Shown here piece by piece: positions 1-8,883 of a DNA stretch of 64,000 bases (positions are counted from its first letter, which is position 1; the number at the start of each line of letters is the position of its first letter). The notes under the pieces were generated by a model that saw nothing but the letters and a program-made list of their open reading frames with translations, was not told the origin of the DNA and did no database searches. A program made the translations under genes and the position numbers. The stretch spans positions 1 to 64,000 of the forward strand of contig JACRDO010000168.1 of the NCBI GenBank assembly GCA_016212885.1, written 5' to 3'. The stretch is from Elusimicrobiota bacterium. GTDB lineage: Bacteria; Elusimicrobiota; Elusimicrobia; UBA1565.

Positions 1-71
1 CCCACTCCCAGCTCCTCGGATCGTCCACGGCCTGCAACCCCTCCTTGTCTGACTTGGGTGACCCTTCGGAA

Positions 72-134
72 GAACCGAGTGCGGGAAAGCCGCTCGCTCG
101 GGTCTGTGAGGGCGAAAGCCAAATGGCTTAGCTA
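72..134 (+). other. Group II intron domain V-like hairpin, probably the decayed 3' end of an intron
   Basis: Positions 75-79 (CCGAG) pair with 97-101 (CTCGG). Above this, GCGG (81-84) pairs with CCGC (90-93), closing a GAAA-type loop at 85-89, with an unpaired 3-nt bulge on the 3' side. This is the architecture of group II intron domain V. A second short hairpin (AGCC 117-120 with GGCT 125-128) sits where domain VI would be. Against a working intron, the position equivalent to the AGC catalytic triad reads AAC (73-75), the loop is one base too long, and the reverse transcriptase would lie outside the window. I infer a degenerate intron end. The main doubt is that short GC-rich hairpins also arise by chance. 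Confidence 0.45.
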
Positions 135-287
135 CTCGGAAACGGCTTCGACTGCGGGCTGGGAGCCGAGGAGATGCTCTCCTTGCTGGCGCTACAGCGA
201 AGCGAGGACGGCCGCTGGGACGACTACTGGCGGCGCAGGTCGCAGCCCTACGTCCGCGAGCCTCGCAAGAAGGAAGAAGCGCAATGA
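135..287 (+). pseudogene. Orphan 3' reading frame directly after the intron-like hairpin
   Basis: An open frame runs from CTC at 135 to TGA at 285-287. It encodes about 50 residues with a coding-like composition (a hydrophobic patch LSLLALQ, then a Trp/Tyr/Arg-rich stretch and a charged tail). The frame is closed upstream by TAG at 129-131, and the only internal ATG is at 174. It begins where a group II intron would end, so it may be the 3' exon of an interrupted gene or a small remnant. I do not recognise the family. It could also be a 37-codon gene starting at 174, but no Shine-Dalgarno sequence precedes that ATG. Confidence 0.3.
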
Positions 288-448
288 CGCGGATGCCTCG
301 CCTCACCCCCGCCGGCCACCCCCAGACGCCAAGCCGGCGCGCCTGATAGCAGCATAGCACACCGACTTGTCAGGCCCGGGAAAAACGACCGAGATTCGTG
401 TCATGCGCCCAGACAAGACTGGTTCTTTTAGGGAGCGTCGAAAAAAGC
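288..448. other. Gene-free spacer upstream of rpmE
   Basis: No convincing open frame, RNA gene or terminator is visible here. The stretch becomes more AT-rich towards the rpmE promoter. CTTGTC at 364-369 and GACAAG at 412-417 could pair over a long loop, but this is weak. Confidence 0.4.
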
Positions 449-454
449 TATAAT
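449..454 (+). promoter_or_regulatory. Candidate -10 box of rpmE
   Basis: A perfect TATAAT lies 38 nt before the rpmE start, in a locally A-rich stretch. No good -35 is present at 16-18 bp spacing. Downstream, AAGGA (477-481) is the ribosome-binding site. It sits closer to an ATG at 488 that opens a two-codon frame (ATG CCA TGA) overlapping the rpmE start than to the rpmE ATG itself. Confidence 0.4.
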
Positions 455-492
455 TAAACGTTCGGAAACACCGACGAAAGGATCTTAATGCC

Positions 493-876
493 ATGAAAAC
501 CGGAATCCACCCCAGCTATTACGTGGCGCAGGTCGTCTGCGCGTGCGGCAACGCCTTCACGACCCGCGCGACGAAGAAGGTCATCAAGCTCGACATCTGC
601 TCGGGCTGCCATCCTTTCTACACCGGCAAGCAGCGCCTGGTGGACAGGGCGGGCCGCGTGGACCGCTTCCAGAAGCGCTTCGCGAAGACGGGCGGCAAGA
701 CCATCGAGCGCGCCAAGGCCGAAGTGAAGCTGAAGAAGCTCGACGCGGTCATGTACCGGAAGGCGGTGCGCAATACGCTTTCGACCGCGCCCACGCAGGC
801 CTCCGATGCCGAAAAGGCCAAGAAGTCGAAGAAGGAGGCCAAGAAGAACGCGGCCCAGAAGCCGGCCAAGCCGTAG
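493..876 (+). CDS. rpmE: 50S ribosomal protein bL31 with long basic C-terminal tail
   Basis: Ribosomal protein bL31, part of the large subunit and of the inter-subunit bridge. The first ~75 residues match the family: an MKxxIHP start, zinc-ligand cysteines at 16, 18, 36 and 39, and the HPFYTG motif after the last pair. This is the zinc-binding (C+) form. At 127 residues it is clearly longer than the usual 66-90. The extra C-terminal part is Lys/Ala-rich and probably disordered, as in several GC-rich lineages. It has its own -10 box and is followed by a hairpin terminator, yet prfA starts immediately after the hairpin, so read-through may supply prfA. Confidence 0.95.
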   Translation: MKTGIHPSYYVAQVVCACGNAFTTRATKKVIKLDICSGCHPFYTGKQRLVDRAGRVDRFQKRFAKTGGKTIERAKAEVKLKKLDAVMYRKAVRNTLSTAPTQASDAEKAKKSKKEAKKNAAQKPAKP

Positions 877-893
877 CGCTCACGCCCCTGAGG

Positions 894-922
894 AGCCCGC
901 GCCGTCCATGGCGCGGGCTTTT
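894..922 (+). terminator. Rho-independent terminator or attenuator between rpmE and prfA
   Basis: A perfect 10-bp GC-rich stem, AGCCCGCGCC (894-903) with GGCGCGGGCT (910-919) over a 6-nt loop, runs into a TTTT tract at 919-922. The prfA ATG at 925 follows at once, so the hairpin occupies the space where a ribosome-binding site would be. Confidence 0.75.
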
Positions 923-924
923 CC

Positions 925-1980
925 ATGCTCCGAAGACACGACGAGATCGAGAAGGAATACCAGGCTCTTGAGGCCGAACTGAGCGGGCCGCAGCCTCCGC
1001 CGGAGCGGCTGGCCGGCCTCATGCGCAGGCACTCCGAGCTCTCCCCGGTCGTCGCGCTGATCCGCGATCTGCGCAAGGTCGAAAGCGGCATCTCAGAGGC
1101 CGAGGCGGTCCTCTCCGGCCCGGACGGCGACCTCCACGAGCTCGCAGGCGCCGAGAAGGCCGAGCTCGAAGTAAGGCGCAGGAAGCTCTCCGAGGAGCTC
1201 CAGCAGGCGCTCCTGCCCAAGGATCCCGACGCGCGCAGGGACGTGTACCTTGAGATCCGCGCGGGGGCCGGCGGGGAGGAGGCGGCGCTCTTCGCCGACG
1301 AGCTGGTCAGCATGTACACCCGCTACGCCAAGACCCAGGGCTGGAAGGTCGCCTTGGTGGACTACTCCAAGACGGGCCTCAAGGGCGCCAAGCAGGCCGT
1401 CCTGCACGTCCGCGGCAAGGAGGTCTTCTCCTGGCTGAAGTTCGAGGGAGGCGTCCACCGTGTCCAGCGCGTTCCGGTCACGGAGGCCTCCGGCCGCATC
1501 CACACCTCGACGGTGACCGTCGCGGCCCTTCCCGAAGCCGAGGAGACCGAGGTCGTCATCGATCTCAAGGACCTCAGGATCGACACCTTCCGGGCCGGGG
1601 GCGCCGGGGGCCAGAACGTGAACAAGGTCGAAACGGCGGTCCGCATCACCCACGTCCCCACCGGCCTCGTGGTCGCCTGCCAGGAGGAGCGCTCCCAGGG
1701 GCAGAACCGCATGCGGGCGATGTCGATCCTCCGCGCGAAGCTCGCCCGCGCCGCCAAGGAGAGGGCCGAGAGAGAGCAGTCGGCGGACCGGCGCAGGCAG
1801 GTGGGCACCGGCGACCGCTCGGAGAAGATACGGACCTACAATTTCCCGCAGAACCGCGTCACCGACCATCGGATCGAACAGTCCTGGCACAACCTTCCGG
1901 TCATCATGGAAGGGGGGATCGGCCCCATCCTCGAAGCCTTGCGGAAAGACGAGGTCGAGAGGCTCCTGAAGCCTACCTAA
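925..1980 (+). CDS. prfA: Peptide chain release factor 1
   Basis: Class-I release factor recognising UAA and UAG. The stop-codon reading tripeptide is PVT (residues 184-186), which distinguishes RF1 from the SPF of RF2. The catalytic GGQ lies at 228-230 within the conserved [18 protein letters not shown] context, and PrmC, encoded next, methylates this Gln in other bacteria. Length 351 is slightly short at the N-terminus. An in-frame TGA at 889-891 prevents any upstream extension, so ATG 925 is the first usable start even though it has no Shine-Dalgarno and abuts a terminator hairpin. The stop is 2 bp before prmC. Confidence 0.96.
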   Translation: MLRRHDEIEKEYQALEAELSGPQPPPERLAGLMRRHSELSPVVALIRDLRKVESGISEAEAVLSGPDGDLHELAGAEKAELEVRRRKLSEELQQALLPKDPDARRDVYLEIRAGAGGEEAALFADELVSMYTRYAKTQGWKVALVDYSKTGLKGAKQAVLHVRGKEVFSWLKFEGGVHRVQRVPVTEASGRIHTSTVTVAALPEAEETEVVIDLKDLRIDTFRAGGAGGQNVNKVETAVRITHVPTGLVVACQEERSQGQNRMRAMSILRAKLARAAKERAEREQSADRRRQVGTGDRSEKIRTYNFPQNRVTDHRIEQSWHNLPVIMEGGIGPILEALRKDEVERLLKPT

Positions 1981-1982
1981 CC

Positions 1983-2906
1983 ATGGCCCTGCAGGGGATC
2001 AAGACGGCCGGGGAATGGCTTTCGCGCGGGGAAGAGCAGCTGCGCCGCAGCCGCGTCCCGGAGCCTGCCGCCAACGCGGAGCTTCTCCTGGCCCACGTCC
2101 TGGGCATGAGCCGGCCCGCAATCAAGGCTTTCCCAAGCCGGATTCTCACGGAGAAGGAGCGCCACCATTTCTGGCATCTGGTCCTTGAGCGGGCCAAGAG
2201 GACCCCGCTGGCCTACGTGCTGGGCTTCCAGCCGTTCATGGGATTGGATATCGAGGTCTCCCCCTCGGTCCTGGTGCCCAGGCCCGAAACGGAGCAGCTC
2301 GTGGAGGCGGTCCTCGACGCCGTCGAGAAGGAGGGAAAGCGCCCGCTGAACATCCTCGAGATCGGCACAGGCAGCGGCTGCATCAGCGTCGCGCTGGCTT
2401 CCCGCCTGCCCCAGGCCGTCCTCTACGCGACGGACATCAGCCAGGCTGCGCTCAGGCTGGCTGAGAAGAACGCGCGCAAGCACCGCGTGGAAGGCCGGAT
2501 ACGCTTCTTGCGGGAGGACATCTTCAAGCCCGATGCCCGTGTCGGCAGCCCCTGGGCGGATGTCCTCGTCACGAACCCTCCTTATGTTCCGACGGAAAAG
2601 CTCCGCAGGCTCGAGCCCGAGGTGCTCCAGGAGCCTTTCCTGGCCTTAGACGGGGGCAAGGACGGCCTGCACGCCATAAGGGCGATCATCTCCGGCGCGC
2701 CGAGGCTCGTGAAAGCGGGCGGCTGGCTTGCGCTGGAGATCGGCGAAGACCAGGCCCGGGAGGTCGTGGGGCTGATCCGGAGCCTTTCTGCTCAGGGCTG
2801 CAGCTTCCCTGAGACGCAGGTCCGCAAGGACCTCCAGAGCAAGGACCGCGTGGTCATGGCCCGGCGAGCTAGAGCCGTGCGGGACGCACCAAAATGTATA
2901 GAATAG
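1983..2906 (+). CDS. prmC: Release factor glutamine methyltransferase PrmC
   Basis: SAM-dependent N5-glutamine methyltransferase that modifies the GGQ of release factors. An N-terminal helical domain (about 1-80) contains the PLAYVLG motif. The Rossmann domain follows, with the SAM loop EIGTGSG (126-132) and the NPPY catalytic motif (198-201) that holds the target amide. The total of 307 residues is slightly longer than typical because of a short Arg-rich C-terminal extension. It is translationally linked to prfA (2-bp gap), the usual substrate-enzyme pairing. Confidence 0.95.
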   Translation: MALQGIKTAGEWLSRGEEQLRRSRVPEPAANAELLLAHVLGMSRPAIKAFPSRILTEKERHHFWHLVLERAKRTPLAYVLGFQPFMGLDIEVSPSVLVPRPETEQLVEAVLDAVEKEGKRPLNILEIGTGSGCISVALASRLPQAVLYATDISQAALRLAEKNARKHRVEGRIRFLREDIFKPDARVGSPWADVLVTNPPYVPTEKLRRLEPEVLQEPFLALDGGKDGLHAIRAIISGAPRLVKAGGWLALEIGEDQAREVVGLIRSLSAQGCSFPETQVRKDLQSKDRVVMARRARAVRDAPKCIE

Positions 2907-2930
2907 GCGGCGCCGGACTTCGTCCGACGC
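2906..2930 (+). other. Imperfect hairpin upstream of murA
   Basis: GGCG-C-CGGA and TCCG-A-CGCC can form a stem with one mismatch around a CTTCG-type loop. No T-tract follows, so it does not look like an intrinsic terminator. It may stabilise or regulate the murA leader. There is no Shine-Dalgarno before the murA ATG at 3006. Confidence 0.35.
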
Positions 2931-3005
2931 CTACGCATCTGCGAGGCAGGAGCTCAAGCGTGAGAGGATGCCGGAACTCGATTCGCTCCGCTCATCCCGG
3001 GCCAC

Positions 3006-4271
<1,266 letters not shown>

Positions 4272-4274
4272 GCG

Positions 4275-5579
4275 GTGACCCCCTACGAGCAGGCCCTGGA
4301 GTTCCTCGATCTCAGGCGCGAGACCGTCTGGGACCTGGGCTTGGGCCGGATCCGGGAAATCGAGGAGCGTCTCGGCAATCCGCACCGGGCCGTACCCTGC
4401 GTGCACGTCGCCGGCACCAACGGCAAGGGCTCCTTCTGCGCCCTGCTCGCCTCGGTGCTGAAGGAGGCGGGCTGCCGGACCGGGCTCTACACCTCCCCGC
4501 ACCTTTGCGATGTCCGGGAGAGGATACAGGTGGACGGTGTCCCGGTCTCGGAGGAGGATTTCGGCCGGGCCATCGCAGCTGTGCGCGAGGCCGAGAGCGA
4601 GCCTGCGACCTACTTCGAGGCTCTGACAGCTGCCGCGTTCCGCCATTTTCAGCTGGCTGGAGCGGACATCGCGGTCGTGGAGGCCGGCCTCGGCGGCCGG
4701 CTCGACGCGACGAACATCCTGGAAGACCCCCTCTTGACCGTCATCACCTCCATCGGGTTCGACCATGCGGAGCACTTGGGGAGCACCCTTTCCGCCATCG
4801 CCGCGGAGAAGGCCGGCATCCTCAAGAGGGGCCCATGCCTCTGCGCCGATGTCCCCGAGGAGGCGCTCGCCGCCATCCGCGGCCGGGCCGCGCAGACCGG
4901 CTGCGAGCTCGCGGCCCCGGCGGTCCGGCTGAAGACGATCCGGTCGGATTGGCGGAGGGGGCGCCAGGAGGTGGATGGGCCCTTCGGCAGGGCCAAGCTC
5001 AATCTGCTCGGCCGCGCTGCTGCCGCGAACGCGGCCTTGGCAGTTGACGCGGCCGGGATACTGAACAGCCGGGGGCTGAGCATCAGGCCCGAGGCCCTGC
5101 GGGCCGGATTCGAGGCCGCGGTCTGGCCGGGCAGATTCCAGGTAATTGACATGGGGCGCTTCTCTCGGGAGTCCTCCGGGAGGACCCTGGTTCTCGACGG
5201 GGCCCATAACCCGCAGGCCCTGGAGGCCTTCCTCTCGACTTGGAGCGATTCTCCGTTCGCCCGCAGCCGCGCGGTCTTCATGGTCGGCATGATGAAGGAT
5301 AAGGACCATGAGTCGATGCTGCGCCTGCTCGCCCCCCACGCCCGCCGTGTCCTGGCCGTGCGGCCGGAGTCCCCGCGCGCCCTGGCCCCCGCCATCCTCG
5401 CTGACCGCTTGAAGTCCCTTGGCTGCGAGGCGCTCGGCGCTGCGCAGTCGCCGCAAGAGGCCCTTGAGGCCTGGCTTGAAAGCGGTTATCCGGTTGGCGT
5501 CGCCTGCGGCTCGTTCTATCTCGTCGGCGGACTGCTGCGCGCCCTCGCCCCGGACGCGCAAGGAGCGCGGGCCGGATGA
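4275..5579 (+). CDS. folC: Folylpolyglutamate synthase / dihydrofolate synthase
   Basis: Mur-ligase-family ATP-dependent enzyme that adds L-glutamate to dihydropteroate and folates. The P-loop GTNGKGS is at 47-53, followed by the family signatures TSPHL, FEALTAAAF and EAGLGGRLDATN, and a C-terminal Mur-ligase domain with LDGAHN. Length 434 is typical. The start is GTG at 4275, 3 bp after murA. The stop overlaps the next start as ATGA, indicating coupled translation. Confidence 0.94.
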   Translation: MTPYEQALEFLDLRRETVWDLGLGRIREIEERLGNPHRAVPCVHVAGTNGKGSFCALLASVLKEAGCRTGLYTSPHLCDVRERIQVDGVPVSEEDFGRAIAAVREAESEPATYFEALTAAAFRHFQLAGADIAVVEAGLGGRLDATNILEDPLLTVITSIGFDHAEHLGSTLSAIAAEKAGILKRGPCLCADVPEEALAAIRGRAAQTGCELAAPAVRLKTIRSDWRRGRQEVDGPFGRAKLNLLGRAAAANAALAVDAAGILNSRGLSIRPEALRAGFEAAVWPGRFQVIDMGRFSRESSGRTLVLDGAHNPQALEAFLSTWSDSPFARSRAVFMVGMMKDKDHESMLRLLAPHARRVLAVRPESPRALAPAILADRLKSLGCEALGAAQSPQEALEAWLESGYPVGVACGSFYLVGGLLRALAPDAQGARAG

Positions 5580-6517
5580 AGCGCCTCGCCGTCGGGATGG
5601 ATATCGGCGGGACCTTCACGAAGCTCGTGGCGGTTTCGGCCGCAGGGCGCCTGCTGGCCCAGGCCCAAGTCCCCACCGAGCCCGCAAGCGGAGTCAATGC
5701 GTTCATCTCGCGCGTGAGCGATGCGGTGCGTTCCTTGGAGCGCCCTTTGGGGCGCAAGGCCGACGCCGTGGGCATCGGCGTGGCGGGGGATGTGGACGCG
5801 GATGGCGGCCGTCTGCGGTTCGCACCGAATCTGAAGGAATTCGAGGGCTTCCCCTTGAGGGATGCGTTCTCCCGCGGCCTGAAGCGGCCGGCCTGCATGC
5901 ACAACGACGCGAACACGGCCGCCTGGGGCGGCTACGTGGTCGAATTCAAGCGCGGCGTGGAGAATATGGCCGCCATCACGATGGGCACCGGCATCGGCGG
6001 GGGGCTCGTGCTGGGCCGCAGGCTTTTCCTGGGCTCCACCGGTTCCGCCGGGGAGATCGGGCACATGCGCATCATCCCGGGCGGCGCCAGATGCGGCTGC
6101 GGCGGGCGAGGTTGCCTGGAGGCCTACGCGGGCCGGCATGCCATCGTCCGGGCCGTCAAGAGGCTCCTGGCTCAGGAGCCGCGCCGCCGCTCGGTCCTGC
6201 GCTCTTGCTCCGGCAGGATCGAGCCCTGCGACGCGGCGGAGGCCGCGGCAGCGGGCGACCCTCTGGCCCGGGATGTCTGGGCCATGGTGGGCCGCGCGAT
6301 GGGGCTGGGAATCTCCAACCTCGTGATGCTTCTGAATCTGGACGCGGTCATCCTCGTCGGCGGCGTTTCGCGGGCGGGCCCGCTCTTCATCGGCGAGATA
6401 CAAAAGTCCCTCCGCCGAAATCCCTTCCGGACTCCCTGCAGGCACGTCCGCGTGCGCCTCGGCAGGACAAGCCATCTCGGCGCGCTCGGCGCGGGGCTCC
6501 TCTCCCTTGAGGGCTAA
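5576..6517 (+). CDS. ROK-family sugar kinase, glucokinase-like
   Basis: ROK kinase that probably phosphorylates glucose or an N-acetylated hexosamine in the cytoplasm. The N-terminal ATP motif DIGGTFTK starts at residue 9. The sugar-binding region contains HNDANTAAWGG and GTGIGGG. The ROK zinc motif is complete (CGCGGRGCLEAYA, with an upstream His in GEIGHMR). Length 313 is typical. The start ATG overlaps the folC stop by 4 bp. Substrate cannot be told from sequence. Glucokinase is the commonest role, but an amino-sugar kinase would suit its place among envelope genes. Confidence 0.88.
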   Translation: MKRLAVGMDIGGTFTKLVAVSAAGRLLAQAQVPTEPASGVNAFISRVSDAVRSLERPLGRKADAVGIGVAGDVDADGGRLRFAPNLKEFEGFPLRDAFSRGLKRPACMHNDANTAAWGGYVVEFKRGVENMAAITMGTGIGGGLVLGRRLFLGSTGSAGEIGHMRIIPGGARCGCGGRGCLEAYAGRHAIVRAVKRLLAQEPRRRSVLRSCSGRIEPCDAAEAAAAGDPLARDVWAMVGRAMGLGISNLVMLLNLDAVILVGGVSRAGPLFIGEIQKSLRRNPFRTPCRHVRVRLGRTSHLGALGAGLLSLEG

Positions 6518-8669
6518 TTTATTCTTCGCCTCCTTCCTGGCCTCGGGAGGGTGGGGGGCTCTTTGGGCGCAGACGGAAGGCCGCGCGGTGGAGCCGTCCT
6601 CCGCATCCGCGCGGCCCCTGAGCCTGCCTCCGGCCCCGCCCGGCCGCATAGACTTCTCCGCGGACTCGGTCGATTTCGCCGAGAGCGCCGTCGTTTCAAC
6701 CGCCCCTAACGGGACGCTCCTCAGGATGGAGGGCCATGTGATCCTGAAGGAGTCCACCTGGACGATACGGGCAGGGGAGATACTCGTGGACCTCGACTCG
6801 CGGACCGCTGCGATCTCCAATGGGATGGAGATGGACGATGGGACGAGCGTCGTGTATGGCCGCTCAGGCCTCTTCGACCTCGCGGCCCGGGAGGGGAGCC
6901 TCAAGGGCGCCCGGGCCGGCTATCCGCCCTGGCGCATCCGCGCCGACGAGGCGGACCTGTTCGCAGACAGGCGCGTCCGCTTCCGCCGTGCGAGGTTCAC
7001 GAGCTGCGACGAGAAGGATCCCGACTACCATCTCCGCGCTTCGAGCGTCTACTTGAAGCCGAAGAAATACTTGTTGGCTTGGAATCCGGTCTTCTATGTG
7101 CGCAGCGTCCCTCTCTTCTACAGCCCGTTCCTTTGGAAGTCCTTGCGCGAGAAGCATCTTATCCGCGCGCGGGTCAATCCGGGCTACGACCGGCGCAACG
7201 GCGCATTCGCGCGCACCACCACCCTTTTCGACATCGCTCCTTCGCTTTACGGCAAGCTGTACCTGGACTACTACGGCGCGCAGGGGCCCGGCGTCGGGTC
7301 GGAGCTCCAGTACCACGCCTCGGAGGAGGGCCGCGGCGCGCTCTACGGCTACCGGATCCGGGAGAATCATTCCGGCCAGGAGCGCTGGGCCGTGTTCGGG
7401 GACTCCTACCGCACGATCCGCTCGAGCTACGCCTTCCAGGCCCGGCTTCAGGCCCAGTCGGACGCCGAATTCAACAACCACTACGCGCGTTCGAACGCCT
7501 TCCGCCTGACGCCGGAGCTCGTCAACGGGGCCGCCTTCGTGCGGCGCACCTCCCTGGCCACCACCCGGATCTCGTACTCCCGCCTTGACCGGCAGGACCC
7601 CGCTTTCGCGCAGACCCGGTTCATCCGCGAGTCGGAGAGCATGCCGCGCGTCGAATTCCAGACCGCGCCGCTCGCCTTGCGCGGCTCGAGCTGGCTGACG
7701 ACGATCAACCTCTTCGCGGACAACCGCTTCGAGAGGCCGCGGGAATTCCTGCAGCGCTCGGCCGGAGCTTGCGCGGAAACGACGCGCGTGCTGCGCATCG
7801 TCCGCGGCCTGAGCCTGACGCCGTATCTGGGCGTCGGCGAAACCTACGAGAGCCGCCGCGACGATGCGACGAGCGCCGGCTCGATCCGCACTTTTCAGGA
7901 CGCTTTCGTGGGGCACTATCAGCTCGGAGGGGACCTGCGGCTGAATTCGCGCTTCGGCTACTGGGACGCCCAGTACGCCCTCAACCGGAGGCTGAAGCCC
8001 GGCACTCTGCAGGACGACGCGGGAGCGCTCGACCGGGGGGTCGAGCGGAACCTGCTGACCCTGCAGGACACCTTGTTTCCGCGGCCCCGCGTGGTCCTGC
8101 GCTTCGGGACAGGCTACGACTTCCGGCGCCCCAGGAACGAGGCCATGGGATTGCGCAAGCGCGTCCAGCCCTTCTTCGCGGACATAAACTGGTCAGCAGG
8201 CGGGGGCTGGCAGTTCTCCGTGCGCGACGACTACCAGCTGGGCGAGGGCCACCGGGCTTTCCTGGCCCAGGCGGACTGGGGCGAACGTACGGGCACGTTC
8301 GCGGGGTTCGGGATGGTCCATACCTTGGGCCGTCCCGAGAGCTACCTCGCCTCAGCCGCGGCGGGTTGGGCTCCGAGCAGCAGCTCCTGGCGCGTGGAGG
8401 GGGCGCTGCGCTTCGACGCGCACGCCGCGGCGGGCGTCCGCTTTGATTCCGTGCAGATGTTCGAGAAGGAGCTCTCCATCGTGAAGGATCTGCACGACTT
8501 CCATACCCGCCTGCTCTTGCGAGTGCGGCCCGGAGGCGTGAAGGAGGCGTCTTTCCGCTTTGAGCTGCTCGGGGGGCTCGAGGCGGCCCGCAAGATCGTC
8601 AAGAAGGGATGGGAATCCGAGTGGTTCCCCTGGCGCAAGACCCAAAGCGAGGATTTCGACAGCGACTAG
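6507..8669 (+). CDS. lptD: LPS-assembly protein LptD (OstA-like), outer-membrane beta-barrel
   Basis: Outer-membrane translocon component that inserts lipopolysaccharide into the outer leaflet. An N-terminal export signal (about residues 1-22, ending ALWAQ) is followed by an OstA-N periplasmic jellyroll (about 50-150, with repeated acidic/aromatic beta strands). Next come the LptD signature region around VFYVRSVPLFYSPF and a long C-terminal beta-barrel rich in alternating aromatic/polar strands. Length 720 is within the family range. The start is TTG at 6507, overlapping the ROK kinase stop by 11 bp. No cysteine-rich pattern like that of the E. coli protein is seen. Assignment to LptD rather than a generic OstA protein rests on the central signature. 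Confidence 0.85.
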   Translation: MRANLFFASFLASGGWGALWAQTEGRAVEPSSASARPLSLPPAPPGRIDFSADSVDFAESAVVSTAPNGTLLRMEGHVILKESTWTIRAGEILVDLDSRTAAISNGMEMDDGTSVVYGRSGLFDLAAREGSLKGARAGYPPWRIRADEADLFADRRVRFRRARFTSCDEKDPDYHLRASSVYLKPKKYLLAWNPVFYVRSVPLFYSPFLWKSLREKHLIRARVNPGYDRRNGAFARTTTLFDIAPSLYGKLYLDYYGAQGPGVGSELQYHASEEGRGALYGYRIRENHSGQERWAVFGDSYRTIRSSYAFQARLQAQSDAEFNNHYARSNAFRLTPELVNGAAFVRRTSLATTRISYSRLDRQDPAFAQTRFIRESESMPRVEFQTAPLALRGSSWLTTINLFADNRFERPREFLQRSAGACAETTRVLRIVRGLSLTPYLGVGETYESRRDDATSAGSIRTFQDAFVGHYQLGGDLRLNSRFGYWDAQYALNRRLKPGTLQDDAGALDRGVERNLLTLQDTLFPRPRVVLRFGTGYDFRRPRNEAMGLRKRVQPFFADINWSAGGGWQFSVRDDYQLGEGHRAFLAQADWGERTGTFAGFGMVHTLGRPESYLASAAAGWAPSSSSWRVEGALRFDAHAAAGVRFDSVQMFEKELSIVKDLHDFHTRLLLRVRPGGVKEASFRFELLGGLEAARKIVKKGWESEWFPWRKTQSEDFDSD

Positions 8670-8681
8670 CCCCCGCCTCAA

Positions 8682-8711
8682 GGCCTATGATATAATAGGC
8701 CCAAGGGCCTA
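8682..8711 (+). other. Mutually exclusive hairpins downstream of lptD
   Basis: GGCCTAT (8682-8688) pairs with ATAGGCC (8695-8701). The same ATAGGCC region can instead pair forward, as TAGGCCC (8696-8702) with GGGCCTA (8705-8711). A TATAAT (8691-8696) lies in the loop. There is no T-tract. This could be an lptD 3' structure or a small switch before the next promoter. Confidence 0.4.
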
Positions 8712-8732
8712 GATTGATGCGCCCTTTATCCC

Positions 8733-8761
8733 TTGACAAACCAGGGAGATCTCTTTACACT
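8733..8761 (+). promoter_or_regulatory. Sigma-70-type promoter of the Ala/Gly-rich membrane protein pair
   Basis: A perfect -35 TTGACA (8733-8738) is followed by a 17-bp spacer and TACACT (8756-8761). The transcript would have a leader of about 115 nt before the start at 8884, preceded by a GGTGGGGG purine run. Confidence 0.75.
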
Positions 8762-8883
8762 TGTAATAGGTGATTTCGCCGCGCGCCCTTTTGCCGGGAC
8801 CATGTCGTCGCCGGCGAGGATGATGTCTCTATTTCGACCGTGACGCCGGCGCCATAGAGGAGCCTGAGGGTGAGGTGGGGGCC

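Noticed and set aside
58..357. A 99-codon open frame over the intron-like hairpin
   Set aside because: It crosses the structured hairpin, has an Arg/Ser/Ala-biased frame typical of GC-rich shadow ORFs, and conflicts with the better frame ending at 287.
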